From Pseudomonadota bacterium (lineage in GTDB: Bacteria > Pseudomonadota > Gammaproteobacteria > Burkholderiales > Rhodocyclaceae), in the NCBI GenBank assembly GCA_018241685.1, contig JAFEDJ010000031.1:62001-126000 (forward strand): a stretch of 64,000 nucleotides of DNA, in the 5' to 3' direction. The position numbers were made by a program, and so were the translations under genes. The notes under the pieces were generated by a model. The model was not told the origin of the DNA. It worked only from the letters and a program-made list of their open reading frames with translations, and did not search any database. How positions within the stretch are numbered: position 1 is the stretch's first letter; each line of letters starts with the position of its first letter. Below, in pieces: positions 1 to 8,937 of this stretch.

Positions 1-489
1 AACGTCCGCCTGTACGGCGAAATGCATCGCTTCATCCCGGCCTGGCTGGCCACCGTGACCACGCCGCGCAAGATAGCCCAGGAAGAGGTCACCCACCACG
101 CGCGCATGTTCGGCCAGTCCAAGTACGGCATCTCGCGGACCTTCCGGGTCATCCTCGACCTGATCTTCGTGTACTTCTTCATGCGCTTCCGCACCCGTCC
201 GGGCCACTTTTTCGGCGGCATCGGTCTGGGCCTGGGCGCGCTGGGCATGGTGATCCTGGGCTACCTGGGTCTGCTGAAGCTGTTCACCGGCGCCTCCATC
301 GGCACCCGCCCGCTGCTGTTCGGCGGCTTCTTCCTGGTCATTGCCGGCGTGCAGATGGTGACTTCCGGCGTGCTCGCCGAACTGCTCACCCGCGTGTACT
401 TCGAGTCCGGCCAGAGCCAGGCCTACGTGGCACGGGAAAGCGCCGCCCTGCAGGACGACCAGGGCTGGCGTTCGGCCGGCGCCCAATAA
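1..489 (+). CDS. Polyprenyl-phosphate glycosyltransferase (GT2, GtrB/ArnC/DPM1-like), C-terminal part
   Basis: The frame is open from the first base of the window to the TAA at 487-489, so this is the last ~162 residues of a gene that begins upstream. An internal ATG at base 22 is not the true start. The visible stretch begins with an LYGEMHRFIPA motif, which in the DPM1/GtrB/ArnC family lies near the end of the catalytic domain. It is followed by an amphipathic arm and two hydrophobic helices (about residues 80-100 and 105-130 of the visible part). Such enzymes transfer a sugar from a nucleotide donor to a polyprenyl phosphate on the inner face of the membrane. The next two genes are GT39-type transferases that use this kind of lipid-linked sugar, so the three probably form one envelope-glycosylation unit. 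The sugar cannot be told from this fragment. Confidence 0.8.
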   Translation, partial: NVRLYGEMHRFIPAWLATVTTPRKIAQEEVTHHARMFGQSKYGISRTFRVILDLIFVYFFMRFRTRPGHFFGGIGLGLGALGMVILGYLGLLKLFTGASIGTRPLLFGGFFLVIAGVQMVTSGVLAELLTRVYFESGQSQAYVARESAALQDDQGWRSAGAQ

Positions 490-495
490 GCGCCG

Positions 496-2061
496 ATGTC
501 GTCGGCCATCCACACCGCCGGCGGGCGGCTTGCCGGCACGCCTGTCGGCCGCCTGATCCTCGTGCTTCCACTGATCGCCTTCCTGCTGCGCCTCGGCGGT
601 GCGCCGCTGTTCGACGTGGACGAAGGCGCCTTCTCTGAAGCGACACGGGAGATGTTCGAGCGCCACGACTTCCTGTTCACCTACCTGAACGGCAGTCCGC
701 GCTTCGACAAGCCGATCTTCATCTACTGGCTTCAGTCCGTCGGCTACCTGATCTTCGGCGCCAGCGAATGGGCCTTCCGACTGCCGTCGGCGCTGGCCGC
801 CATCGTGTGGAGCTACGCGACCTACTTCTTCGCCCGCCGGCGCGTCGGCGAAGACGCGGCGCTGATTGCGCTGGCTGTCGCCTGTACGGCCCTCGGCCCC
901 TTCGCCATCGGCCGCGCCGCCACTGCCGACGGCCTGCTCAACTGCCTGCTCGCGCTGACCCTGTTCGACGTGTGGCGCCACCTCGAAGGTGGCCGGCTCG
1001 CGCCGCTGCTGCGGGCCTTCCTGTGGATGGGCCTGGGCGCCCTGACCAAGGGACCGGTCGCGCTGATCGTTCCCGGCACCGTGAGCTTCCTGTACTGCGC
1101 CAGCCGCGGCGAATGGCTGCGCTGGGTGCGGATGGTCTTCAACCCCGTCGGCTGGCTGATCCTGATCGCCCTCGTCGCCCCGTGGTACGCCTACGCACTG
1201 CACCGCCACGGCCAGGACTTCATCGACGGCTTCATCATGAAGCACAACGTCCAGCGTTTCTCCGGATCGCTGGAAGGCCATGGCGGCAGCGCGTTCTACT
1301 ACGTGATCGCGGTTCCGCTGCTGCTGTTGCCGTGGAGCGGGTTGTTCATCGTGGCCCTCGGCAAGCTGAAGGCCGGGCTGGGCGACCCGCTGCAGCGCTT
1401 CCTGTGGCTGTGGTTCGGCTTCGTGGTGGCCTTCTTCTCCCTGTCCGGCACCAAGCTGCCCCATTACGTGCTGTACGGCTGCACGCCGCTGTTCATCCTG
1501 ATCGGCCTGCATGCCGGCACGGCGCGGCGGGCCTGGCCGCATCTGCTGGCACCCGGCCTGCTGCTCGCCCTGCTGCCCGCGCTGCCGGCCGTTTTCGACA
1601 AACTGTCCAGCGGCAAGCTGGGTGACGGCTATTACCGCGCCCAGCTCGGCCGGGCGCTGGAAGTCGGCGACACCGTCTATCTCAGTCTCACCTCCACCGC
1701 ACTCCTGCTGTGGCTGGCCTACGTGCTGCTCTCGAAGACCTCGCTGGTACAGCGCCTGGCCGTGACGGCCGCGCTCCAGGTCGTGCTGCTGGCCGGGTTG
1801 GTCGTGCCCTTCGCCGGCGAACTGGCGCAAGGACCGGTGAAAGCCGCCGGACTGAAAGCCCATGAGCTGGGCGGCGACGTGATGTTCTGGAACTTCAGCA
1901 CCGCCCCGAGCTTCAGCGTCTATCGCCAGGCCGTCACCCTCAAGGGCGATCCCCAGCCCGGCCAGGTCGCGCTAACGCGCGTCGATCGCCTGCCGGCCGA
2001 CATGCCGGTAGACATCCTGTTCCGCCAGGGCGGCGTGGCCCTCGTCAAGGTGAAACAATGA
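496..2061 (+). CDS. GT39-family membrane glycosyltransferase (ArnT/PMT-like)
   Basis: 521 residues. Starts 6 bases after the preceding stop. An N-terminal transmembrane helix is followed by a periplasmic loop with the acidic FDVDEGAFSEA motif (about residues 39-49), the position of the catalytic Asp in ArnT and protein O-mannosyltransferases. A RFDKPIFIYWLQ motif and about ten further hydrophobic helices follow. The family transfers a sugar from a polyprenyl-phosphate carrier to an outer-leaflet acceptor such as lipid A or a periplasmic polymer. ArnT proper is about 550 residues, so the length fits, but the substrate (aminoarabinose or another sugar) is not established. The genes on either side support a role in envelope sugar decoration. 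No arnBCAD genes are in the window. Confidence 0.82.
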   Translation: MSSAIHTAGGRLAGTPVGRLILVLPLIAFLLRLGGAPLFDVDEGAFSEATREMFERHDFLFTYLNGSPRFDKPIFIYWLQSVGYLIFGASEWAFRLPSALAAIVWSYATYFFARRRVGEDAALIALAVACTALGPFAIGRAATADGLLNCLLALTLFDVWRHLEGGRLAPLLRAFLWMGLGALTKGPVALIVPGTVSFLYCASRGEWLRWVRMVFNPVGWLILIALVAPWYAYALHRHGQDFIDGFIMKHNVQRFSGSLEGHGGSAFYYVIAVPLLLLPWSGLFIVALGKLKAGLGDPLQRFLWLWFGFVVAFFSLSGTKLPHYVLYGCTPLFILIGLHAGTARRAWPHLLAPGLLLALLPALPAVFDKLSSGKLGDGYYRAQLGRALEVGDTVYLSLTSTALLLWLAYVLLSKTSLVQRLAVTAALQVVLLAGLVVPFAGELAQGPVKAAGLKAHELGGDVMFWNFSTAPSFSVYRQAVTLKGDPQPGQVALTRVDRLPADMPVDILFRQGGVALVKVKQ

Positions 2062-3512
2062 GCGAACGCAGCTACGTCGGCCCGTTGGCACTGATCGCCG
2101 CCATCCTCACGGTCTACCGTATCTGGGTGATCGGCCATCTGGGCATCGACTTGTATGTGGACGAGGCCTACTACTGGGGCTGGTCGCAGAACCTCGACTG
2201 GGGCTATTTCTCCAAGCCGCCGGTCATCGCCGCGCTGATCGCCGGCAGCACGGCCCTGTTCGGCAACGGCCTGATCGCCATCAAGCTGCCGTCCCTGCTG
2301 CTCTATCCGGCGACAGCCTTCGCGCTGTACGCGCTGGGCAGCCGGATGTACTCGCCGAAGGTGGGTTTCTGGGCTGGCCTGTCCTTCATGTCCATGCCGC
2401 TGGTAGCGGCGCTGGGGTTGTTCGTGTCCACCGACGCCCCGCTGCTGCTGTGCTGGACCCTCGCGCTGCTGTTCCTGCTGCGCGCGCTGGACAAGGGCCG
2501 CTGGGGTACCTGGCTGGCCTGCGGCGCAGTGATCGGCATCGGCCTGATGTCCAAGTACACGATGGCGGCCTTCCTGCCGTCGGCTTTGCTGCTGATCGCG
2601 CTGGACCCGAAACAGCGCCACTGGCTGTTTCGCCCGCAGCCTTGGCTGGCCGTGCTGCTCGCGGTGGCGATCCTGTCGCCCAACCTGTACTGGAACTGGA
2701 CCCACGACTTCCCCACCTTCCGCCATACCGCGGAGATCACCCGCGTCGGCGGCCACGGGGAGCGCGGCTGGCATCCGGGCCAGCTCGGCGAATTCATCGG
2801 CGCCCAGTGGCTGTCCTTCGGTCCGCTGCTCGGCGTGCTGCTTGGCATCGCGCTGGTCCGCGGACGCAGCCTGTGGCGCCATGCGTCCCATCGCACGCTG
2901 CTGATCTTCATCGTGCCGCTGCTGCTGCTCGTCAGCCTGCAGGCCCTCACCGGCCGCGCCAACGGCAACTGGGCCGCACCAATCTTCGTCGGCGCCTGCC
3001 TGCTGGTGCCGGCGGTATTCCTGCAGAGCGGCCGGCGCTGGCTGATCGCCGGCGTGGCGGTAAACCTCTTCGCCGCCATGCTGGCCTACCACTGGCCGGA
3101 CATCGCCCGCGCCACCGGCACCGCGCTGACCGCCAAGAACGACCCCTACAAGCGGGCCCGCGGCTGGATCCACCTGGCCGACGGCGTCGCCCCGCTGCTG
3201 GCAACCCACCCCGGCAGCGTCCTCGTCGGCGAAGATCGGGAGCTGATCGCCCACCTGGTGTATCGCCTGCACCCCGCCGAGTACGCGGCCTGGAATCCCG
3301 ACCACCTGCCCATCGACCACTACGAACTCACCACTACGCTGAAGGGCAAGGAAGGGCGCGACGTCCTGTACGTCGGCCGCAAGCCGGAAATCCCCGACAT
3401 CGCCGCCCGTTTCGGCAGCAGCGAACTCCTCGGCAAGGTCGTCGTGCCGGTCCACAAGGATTTCAGACGCGAGGTTTACGTCTTCCTGCTGAAGGACTTC
3501 AAGGGCTACTGA
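2058..3512 (+). CDS. Second GT39-family membrane glycosyltransferase
   Basis: 484 residues. The ATG overlaps the preceding stop by 4 bases (ATGA), implying translational coupling. The N-terminal helix is followed by a short loop with YVDEAYYWGW (about residues 34-43), which carries the Asp-Glu pair typical of GT39 catalytic loops, then YFSKPP and many hydrophobic helices. The C-terminal ~130 residues form a soluble, probably periplasmic domain. Like its neighbour it probably moves a sugar from a polyprenyl-phosphate donor to an acceptor outside the inner membrane. Two paralogous GT39 genes side by side suggest either successive additions or different acceptors. The first gene of the set (window start) would supply the lipid-linked donor. 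Acceptor and sugar are unknown. Confidence 0.8.
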   Translation: MSERSYVGPLALIAAILTVYRIWVIGHLGIDLYVDEAYYWGWSQNLDWGYFSKPPVIAALIAGSTALFGNGLIAIKLPSLLLYPATAFALYALGSRMYSPKVGFWAGLSFMSMPLVAALGLFVSTDAPLLLCWTLALLFLLRALDKGRWGTWLACGAVIGIGLMSKYTMAAFLPSALLLIALDPKQRHWLFRPQPWLAVLLAVAILSPNLYWNWTHDFPTFRHTAEITRVGGHGERGWHPGQLGEFIGAQWLSFGPLLGVLLGIALVRGRSLWRHASHRTLLIFIVPLLLLVSLQALTGRANGNWAAPIFVGACLLVPAVFLQSGRRWLIAGVAVNLFAAMLAYHWPDIARATGTALTAKNDPYKRARGWIHLADGVAPLLATHPGSVLVGEDRELIAHLVYRLHPAEYAAWNPDHLPIDHYELTTTLKGKEGRDVLYVGRKPEIPDIAARFGSSELLGKVVVPVHKDFRREVYVFLLKDFKGY

Positions 3513-3515
3513 ACG

Positions 3516-3552
3516 CCCAGGGGTCGGGCTAGGCCCAGCCCACTCCCCTGGG
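3516..3552. terminator. Hairpin at the convergent end of the glycosyltransferase operon and rmuC
   Basis: Perfect 8-base arms (CCCAGGGG at 3516-3523, CCCCTGGG at 3545-3552) enclose a second complementary pair (GGGCT/AGCCC). It sits just after the plus-strand stop at 3512 and before the minus-strand stop at 3597. There is no T-run, so classical intrinsic termination is uncertain. Confidence 0.45.
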
Positions 3553-3596
3553 GGACAAGGAAAGCTGGGAGCGGCCCGACGTTTCCTTGAGCGTGG

Positions 3597-5063
3597 CTAC
3601 TGCCCTGCACCGGGCTCTGCGCCGGGCAGCGCGGCCAGCGGCTCGTCGAGCTGGGCCGCCTCGATCTTCTGGAAGTGGGCGCTGATCTTGCGCGACGAGG
3701 TCTGCACATCCACCACGTCTTCATTGGCCTGGCGGATGTGGGTAGCCAGCTTCTGCATACGCTCGTCGAAGCGGTTGAAATCCTTGGCCAGCTTGCCGAG
3801 AGCGTCCTTGATGACGTGGATCTGCTTGCGCGTCTCCACGTCCTTCAGCACCGCCCGCGCGGTGTTCAGCACCGCCATCAAGGTCGTCGGCGAGACGATC
3901 CACACCCGGCGCTGCATCGCGTAGGCCACCACCTCCGGGTGGTAGGCGTGGATCTCGGCGAACACCGCCTCCGCCGGCACGAACATCACCGCCCCGTCCG
4001 AGGTGACCTCCGGCTGGATGTACTTGTCGGCAATCGCATCCACGTGCTTCTTCACGTCGTTGCGGAAGGCCGTCTGGGCCGTGCGCCGCTCCAGGTCGCC
4101 CACCTCACCGGCAAACATGCGGTGGTAGTTTTCCAGCGGGAACTTCGAATCCACCACCACCATCCCGGTCGGCTCGGGCAAGCGGAGCACACAGTCGGCC
4201 CGTGTGCCATTCGGCAGAACGTACTGAAAATCGAAGGATTCCGGCGGCAAGGCGTTGCGCACCAGGGCTTCGAGCTGGACTTCGCCGAAGGCGCCGCGGG
4301 AGCGCTTGTCGCCGAGCAACTCCTGCAGGCTGACCACGTTGGTGGTCAGGTCACCGATTTTCTTCTGCGCCTCGTCGATGGTCGCCAGCCGCGCCATCAC
4401 ATTGGTGAAGGTCTCGTTGGTCTTGCGGAAGCCCTCGTCGAGGCGCTGGTTCACGTGGCCGCTGATCGCCTCCAAGCGCTCGCCGACGGTGCGGTGCATC
4501 GCCTCGATGCTATGGGTCAGCTGCTGGGACGCACCGTTCAAGCCCCGCTGCAGCAGCTCCCGGTCCGCGCGGGCGTGCTCGGACAGGGTCTTGAGCGTCT
4601 CGGCCATCATCTCCGTGCGCAGCTTCTCCTGCCCGCTGGCCACCGCGGACGCCAGTTCGGACAGGCGTAGCGCCATCTCCTCCTTCTGCGTGCCGAGCTG
4701 GGCCACCAGGGCCAGATGGAGTTGCTGGAGCGCATGGCGGGACGCGGCCTGCTCGGCGTCGAGCCGGTCGCGCAGGCGGTCGATCTCCCCCGCCAGCATT
4801 TCGATCACGCGATCGCCGGCGGCCGTCGAACTAGCCTGCAGCTCCCGGACGAACTGCAGTTGCTGGTGGCCGAACAGGCCCTCCAGGCGAGCATCGAGGT
4901 GGGCGAGCAGTTGCCCGGCGGTTTCGTCCTGGGCCCGGTTGAGACGGGTGATCCGCAAGGCCAGCCAGACGACGACGGACAGAACGGCGAGAAGCAGTAC
5001 GAGCAAAAGCGGCAGCAAGACAGGAGCAGGTTCAGGAGTCATGGCCGGAGTATACCCGGCCAT
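3597..5063 (-). CDS. rmuC: RmuC-family protein (putative DNA recombination protein)
   Basis: 488 residues. One N-terminal transmembrane helix (about residues 15-37) is followed by a long predicted coiled-coil region (about 45-230). The conserved RmuC domain comes next, with a VVVDSKFPLENY motif; this domain is related to PD-(D/E)XK nucleases. E. coli RmuC limits inversion at short inverted repeats, and its biochemistry is little known. The start at 5063 is preferred over the ATG at 5042 because a purine-rich AGGGAAGGA lies just ahead of it. The gene begins 15 bases after the stop of the FtsX-like permease on the same strand, so the two are probably co-transcribed. Confidence 0.9.
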   Translation of the reverse strand: MAGYTPAMTPEPAPVLLPLLLVLLLAVLSVVVWLALRITRLNRAQDETAGQLLAHLDARLEGLFGHQQLQFVRELQASSTAAGDRVIEMLAGEIDRLRDRLDAEQAASRHALQQLHLALVAQLGTQKEEMALRLSELASAVASGQEKLRTEMMAETLKTLSEHARADRELLQRGLNGASQQLTHSIEAMHRTVGERLEAISGHVNQRLDEGFRKTNETFTNVMARLATIDEAQKKIGDLTTNVVSLQELLGDKRSRGAFGEVQLEALVRNALPPESFDFQYVLPNGTRADCVLRLPEPTGMVVVDSKFPLENYHRMFAGEVGDLERRTAQTAFRNDVKKHVDAIADKYIQPEVTSDGAVMFVPAEAVFAEIHAYHPEVVAYAMQRRVWIVSPTTLMAVLNTARAVLKDVETRKQIHVIKDALGKLAKDFNRFDERMQKLATHIRQANEDVVDVQTSSRKISAHFQKIEAAQLDEPLAALPGAEPGAGQ

Positions 5064-5078
5064 GCCCCCGTCCTTCCC

Positions 5079-7565
5079 TCAGCTCAGCGCCCGCAGGCTC
5101 GCCAGCGGCGGCTGGGACAGCAGATGCCGGGTGCCGATCCAGCCCGCCACCGTCACCACCGCGCAGCCGGCAATGCCGCCGGCCAGCAGTGGCAGCAGGC
5201 TCGGCGCATAGGGCAGCTTGAAGACGAAATGCCCCAGCGCCCAGCCGATGCCAGTCGCCCCGGCGCCCGCCAGCACACCGGCTACCAACCCGAGCACGGC
5301 AAACTCGGCGAGCAGCGCCGCGCGCAGCTGCCCGTTGCGGGCCCCCAACGTGCGCAGGATGGCCAGTTCCTTCTCCCGCTCATCGTGGGTGGACTGCAGC
5401 GCGCCGAACAGCACGACCACGCCCGCCACCACCGCGAAGCCGAAGACGAACTGCACCGCCGCGATCAACTGATCGACCATCGCCTGGATCTGGCCGATCA
5501 CCGCCGCCACGTCGATCACCGTCAGGTTCGGGAAGGCCGCCACCAGGCGGTTGGAAAAGTCCAGCTGCCCCGGCGGCAGGTAGAAGCTGGTGATGTAGCT
5601 GGCTGGCTGCTGCTCCAGCATGCCCGGCGCGGCGATCACGAAGAAGTTCACCCGCATCGAATCCCAGTCCAGCTTGCGCAGGCTCGTGATGCGCGCCTCG
5701 CTGCGCACACCGGCGATCTCGAAAGTCAGCAAGTCGCCCATCGCCAGACCGAGGGTCTGGGCCAGCCCCTGCTCGACGGAAAACTGCGGCACGTGCTCGT
5801 CCCCATGCCAGCGCCCTTCGATGACGCGGTTGCCGCCCGGCAGGCGCGAGTCGAAGGACAGATTGAAGTCCCGGTCCACCAAACGCTTGGCGCGGTCGTC
5901 CGTGTAGTCGTCGGGCCCGACCGGGCGGCCGTTCACCGCCACCAGGCGTCCGCGGATCATTGGCTGCAGCAGGGGCTCAGGCCGGCCGTTGCCCTTGAAG
6001 AACTGGCGCAGGGCCGGCAATTGTTCGGGCTGGATGTTGATCACGAACCGATTGGGCGCATCGGCTGGCGTGGTCTGCTTCCAGCTCGACAACAGGTCAC
6101 CACGCACCAGCGTCAGCAGCAACAGCGCCGTCAGCCCCATGCCGAGGGCCAGGGCCTGCACGAGGCTGGCCACCGGCCGCCGCCGCAGGGAAGCCAGCCC
6201 GTAGCGCCAGCCGCTGCTCGCCACACTGCGCGCACGTCCCAAGCCACCGATCACGGCCCACGCCACGCCGCCATACACCACGAAGGCCAGCGCGAAGCCG
6301 CCGACCACCCAGGCACCCAGCAGCCAGTCCCGCGCGATGCCGACCAGCAGGCCGGCCAGCACCAGCGCGCCCAACGCCCAGGCGAGGCCTTCCCGCGCGG
6401 CGATGCCATCCCACTCACGCCGCAGCACACGCAAGGTCGGCACCCGCCCCAGCCGGATCAGTGGCGGCAGTGCGAAGCCCAACAACAACAGCAGCGACAC
6501 CGCAAAGCCATGCAGTACCGGCAGCCAGCCCGACGCCGGCAACGGGAAGCCGACAAGGCTGCCGAGCAGTTCGTTGAGCGCGAACTGCACCACGAAACCC
6601 AGCCCGCAGCCGGCCACGCCTGCCGCCAGACCGAGCAGCGCGAACTCGCCGAGAAACAGGGACAGCAGGTGCGCCTGCGTTGCGCCGACGCAGCGCATCA
6701 CCGCGCAACCATCCAGATGCCGCTCGACGAAACGCCGCGTGGACAAGCCGACCGCCACCGCCGCCAACACCACCGCCAGCATCGCCGCAAACCGCAGGAA
6801 GCGCTCGGCGCGGTCCAGCGTAGTACGCACCTCGGGCCGCGCATTGTCGACGTTCTCCAGGGTCTCGCCACGCTTGAGGCGGGCGCGGGCCCAGTCTTCG
6901 AAGGCCTTCACCGGCGCCACGTCCCCCGCCACATGCAGCCGGTAGAACACCCGGCTGCCCGGCTGGATCAGACCGCTCGCCGGCAGGTCGGCGGCATTCA
7001 TCACCAGGCGCGGCAGCAGGCTGAAGAAATTGGCGCCCCGGTCCGACTCGAAGGACAGCACGGCACTCATCTTCAGGCGGACCGCCCCCAGGCCGATCAT
7101 GTCGCCGGGCTTGGCGGACAGGGCGCTGGCCAGCCGCTCGTCCAGCCACAACTCGCCGGCGGCGGGAATGCCCGGTGCCACCCGGTCCGGCTGGTTGAGC
7201 CCCGGCGCGATGCGCATCGTGCCGCGCAGGGGATGCCCGTCCTCGACGGCCTTGACGCCCGCCAGCTGGGCGCCCTCGCCCAGGCTGGCCATGCTGGTGA
7301 AGGTGCTGGAAACCACCGTTCGGAGGCCGCGCCGGCTCGCCTCGGCGCGGTAGGCCGGATCGAGGACATGGTCGGACACCAGCACCAGATCCCCACCGAG
7401 CAGCTGGTTGGCCTCCCGGGCCAGGGCTTGGGCGACGCGATCGGTGAAGAAGCCGACACTGGTGAGGCTGGCCACGGCGATGATCAGCGCCGCCAGCAGC
7501 AGCCCCAGTTCGCCAGCGCGCAGGTCGCGCCGGAGCATGCGGAATGACAGGAAGAAGGTATTCAT
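5079..7565 (-). CDS. Large FtsX/MacB-type ABC transporter permease (YbbP-like)
   Basis: 828 residues, the size of the YbbP/LolC-superfamily permeases that carry two FtsX domains. Transmembrane helices are seen at residues ~17-40, ~255-280, ~305-335, ~350-375, ~395-445, ~470-490, and a final FtsX block at ~700-820. The large extracytoplasmic loops at ~45-250 and ~500-690 are MacB-like periplasmic regions. This architecture works with a separate ATPase (YbbA/LolD type) in extracting lipids, lipoproteins or toxic molecules, but no ATP-binding gene is in the window. An upstream terminator at 7589-7632 separates it from the amidohydrolase gene. Family assignment is firm; the substrate is unknown. 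Confidence 0.88.
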   Translation of the reverse strand: MNTFFLSFRMLRRDLRAGELGLLLAALIIAVASLTSVGFFTDRVAQALAREANQLLGGDLVLVSDHVLDPAYRAEASRRGLRTVVSSTFTSMASLGEGAQLAGVKAVEDGHPLRGTMRIAPGLNQPDRVAPGIPAAGELWLDERLASALSAKPGDMIGLGAVRLKMSAVLSFESDRGANFFSLLPRLVMNAADLPASGLIQPGSRVFYRLHVAGDVAPVKAFEDWARARLKRGETLENVDNARPEVRTTLDRAERFLRFAAMLAVVLAAVAVGLSTRRFVERHLDGCAVMRCVGATQAHLLSLFLGEFALLGLAAGVAGCGLGFVVQFALNELLGSLVGFPLPASGWLPVLHGFAVSLLLLLGFALPPLIRLGRVPTLRVLRREWDGIAAREGLAWALGALVLAGLLVGIARDWLLGAWVVGGFALAFVVYGGVAWAVIGGLGRARSVASSGWRYGLASLRRRPVASLVQALALGMGLTALLLLTLVRGDLLSSWKQTTPADAPNRFVINIQPEQLPALRQFFKGNGRPEPLLQPMIRGRLVAVNGRPVGPDDYTDDRAKRLVDRDFNLSFDSRLPGGNRVIEGRWHGDEHVPQFSVEQGLAQTLGLAMGDLLTFEIAGVRSEARITSLRKLDWDSMRVNFFVIAAPGMLEQQPASYITSFYLPPGQLDFSNRLVAAFPNLTVIDVAAVIGQIQAMVDQLIAAVQFVFGFAVVAGVVVLFGALQSTHDEREKELAILRTLGARNGQLRAALLAEFAVLGLVAGVLAGAGATGIGWALGHFVFKLPYAPSLLPLLAGGIAGCAVVTVAGWIGTRHLLSQPPLASLRALS

Positions 7566-7588
7566 GTGGCTTGAGGCAGGGAAGCGGC

Positions 7589-7632
7589 AAAAAAATTCCG
7601 GCCGGGCGAAAAACCGGGGCCGGAATTTTTCG
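7589..7632. terminator. Strong bidirectional intrinsic terminator
   Basis: Stem of 13 base pairs: an A-rich arm at 7591-7603 pairs with 7618-7630, which ends in five T. There is an A-tract on one side and a T-tract on the other, so it can work on both strands. On the minus strand it lies directly after the M20 amidohydrolase stop (7675) and ahead of the permease start (7565), making these separate transcription units. Confidence 0.85.
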
Positions 7633-7674
7633 AATTATCCGCGCGGATCGATGACAGCCCTGCGCTCAGCCTGC

Positions 7675-8844
7675 TTAGGCGTCGGACAGCCAGCGCTGCA
7701 CCAGGCGGACCCAGTAGGCAACACCGTAGGGAATCGCCTCGTCGTTGAAATCGTAATGGGGATTGTGCAGCGTGCAACCGCCTTCACCGGGCCCGTTGCC
7801 GAGCCACACGTAGCAGCCCGGCTTTTCCTGCAGGAAATAGGCGAAATCCTCGGCACCCATGCTGGGCTTGGGATCCACCGTCACGTTGGCATCCCCGCAG
7901 ATCTCCTTCGCCACCGCCGCGCAGAACTCCGCCTCCGGCACCGAATTGATCGTCGCCGGATAGCCGCGCCGGTACTCGAAGCGGATGTCGGCGCCAAAGG
8001 CTGCAGCGACGCCGGTGCACACCCGCTGCATCGCCTCCTCGACGCTGGCTTCCACCTCGGGCCGGAAGGCCCGCACGGTGCCGCACAGCTGCGCCACTTC
8101 GGGAATCACGTTGTAGGCATCGCCGGCATGGAACTGGGTCAGCGACAGCACGGCCGAATCCTGCGGATCGACATTGCGCGACACCACCGACTGCAGCGCC
8201 TGCACCAGTGCAGCGCCGGTGAGCACCGGGTCGATGCCCTGATGTGGCATCGCCGCGTGAGCGCCCTGCCCGCGGATCTCGATGTCGAAGCGGTCGGCGC
8301 AGGCCATCACCGGCCCGCGATGCACGGCGATCTGCCCGACCGGCAGGCCAGGCCAGTTGTGCAGCCCGAAAATTGCCTCCATCGGAAAACGTTCGAAGAG
8401 CCCGTCGGCAATCATCGCCGGTGCACCGCCCTCGCCTTCCTCGGCCGGCTGGAACAGGAAATAGACCGTCCCGTCGAAGTCGGGATTGCGGGTCAGGTAG
8501 GCCGCAGCGCCGAGCAGCACGGCGGTATGCCCGTCGTGCCCGCAGGCGTGCATGCGGCCGGGATGGCGCGAGTGGTGTGTGAAGTCGTTCTTCTCCTGGA
8601 TCGGCAGCGCGTCCATGTCGGCGCGCAGGCCGATGGCCCGCTGGCTGTTGCCGGCGCGCAGCACACCGACCACGCCGGTCTTGCCGATACCCCTGTGCGT
8701 CTCGATGCCGAGCGCCTCCAGGCGCTCGGCAACCAGGGCCGCGGTGCGATGCTCCTCGAAGGCCAGCTCAGGATGGGCGTGGATGTCGCGGCGGAGCGCC
8801 GTGATCTCCGGATGGAGGGCCCCCAAATTCTCTAGAAGGTGCAT
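7675..8844 (-). CDS. M20-family amidohydrolase (HipO/hippurate hydrolase-like)
   Basis: 389 residues. The frame stays open far upstream, but homology begins at the ATG at 8844 (MHLLENLGAL, then the typical HAHPELAFEE). The M20D pattern is clear: CGHDGHTA in the N-terminal catalytic part, the AEEGEGGA motif, a RGQGAHAAMPH dimerisation-domain segment, and a C-terminal MGAEDFAYF motif. Members remove acyl groups from N-acyl amino acids, indole conjugates or aromatic amides using two metal ions. It is cytoplasmic, with no signal peptide. It is divergent from the histone-deacetylase-fold gene at 8938, itself a deacetylase-type amide hydrolase; whether they share a substrate is not known. The exact substrate cannot be read from sequence. 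Confidence 0.9.
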   Translation of the reverse strand: MHLLENLGALHPEITALRRDIHAHPELAFEEHRTAALVAERLEALGIETHRGIGKTGVVGVLRAGNSQRAIGLRADMDALPIQEKNDFTHHSRHPGRMHACGHDGHTAVLLGAAAYLTRNPDFDGTVYFLFQPAEEGEGGAPAMIADGLFERFPMEAIFGLHNWPGLPVGQIAVHRGPVMACADRFDIEIRGQGAHAAMPHQGIDPVLTGAALVQALQSVVSRNVDPQDSAVLSLTQFHAGDAYNVIPEVAQLCGTVRAFRPEVEASVEEAMQRVCTGVAAAFGADIRFEYRRGYPATINSVPEAEFCAAVAKEICGDANVTVDPKPSMGAEDFAYFLQEKPGCYVWLGNGPGEGGCTLHNPHYDFNDEAIPYGVAYWVRLVQRWLSDA

Positions 8845-8937
8845 GATGCGTCCCGATGTCCGGCCCAGAGGCCGTGGATCAATTAATGATAGCAGCGGGC
8901 TTCGTCCCCGCTCCACCACCCGAGCCCACCCCCAGCG

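Noticed and set aside
1920..3455. A 511-codon minus-strand frame
   Set aside because: Antisense to the second GT39 gene; Gln/Asp/Gly-rich shadow composition without any domain.
4716..7547. A 943-codon open frame on the plus strand
   Set aside because: It is antisense to rmuC and the FtsX-like permease, both with clear motifs. Its composition (very rich in Gln, His, Arg) is the usual shadow of high-GC genes.
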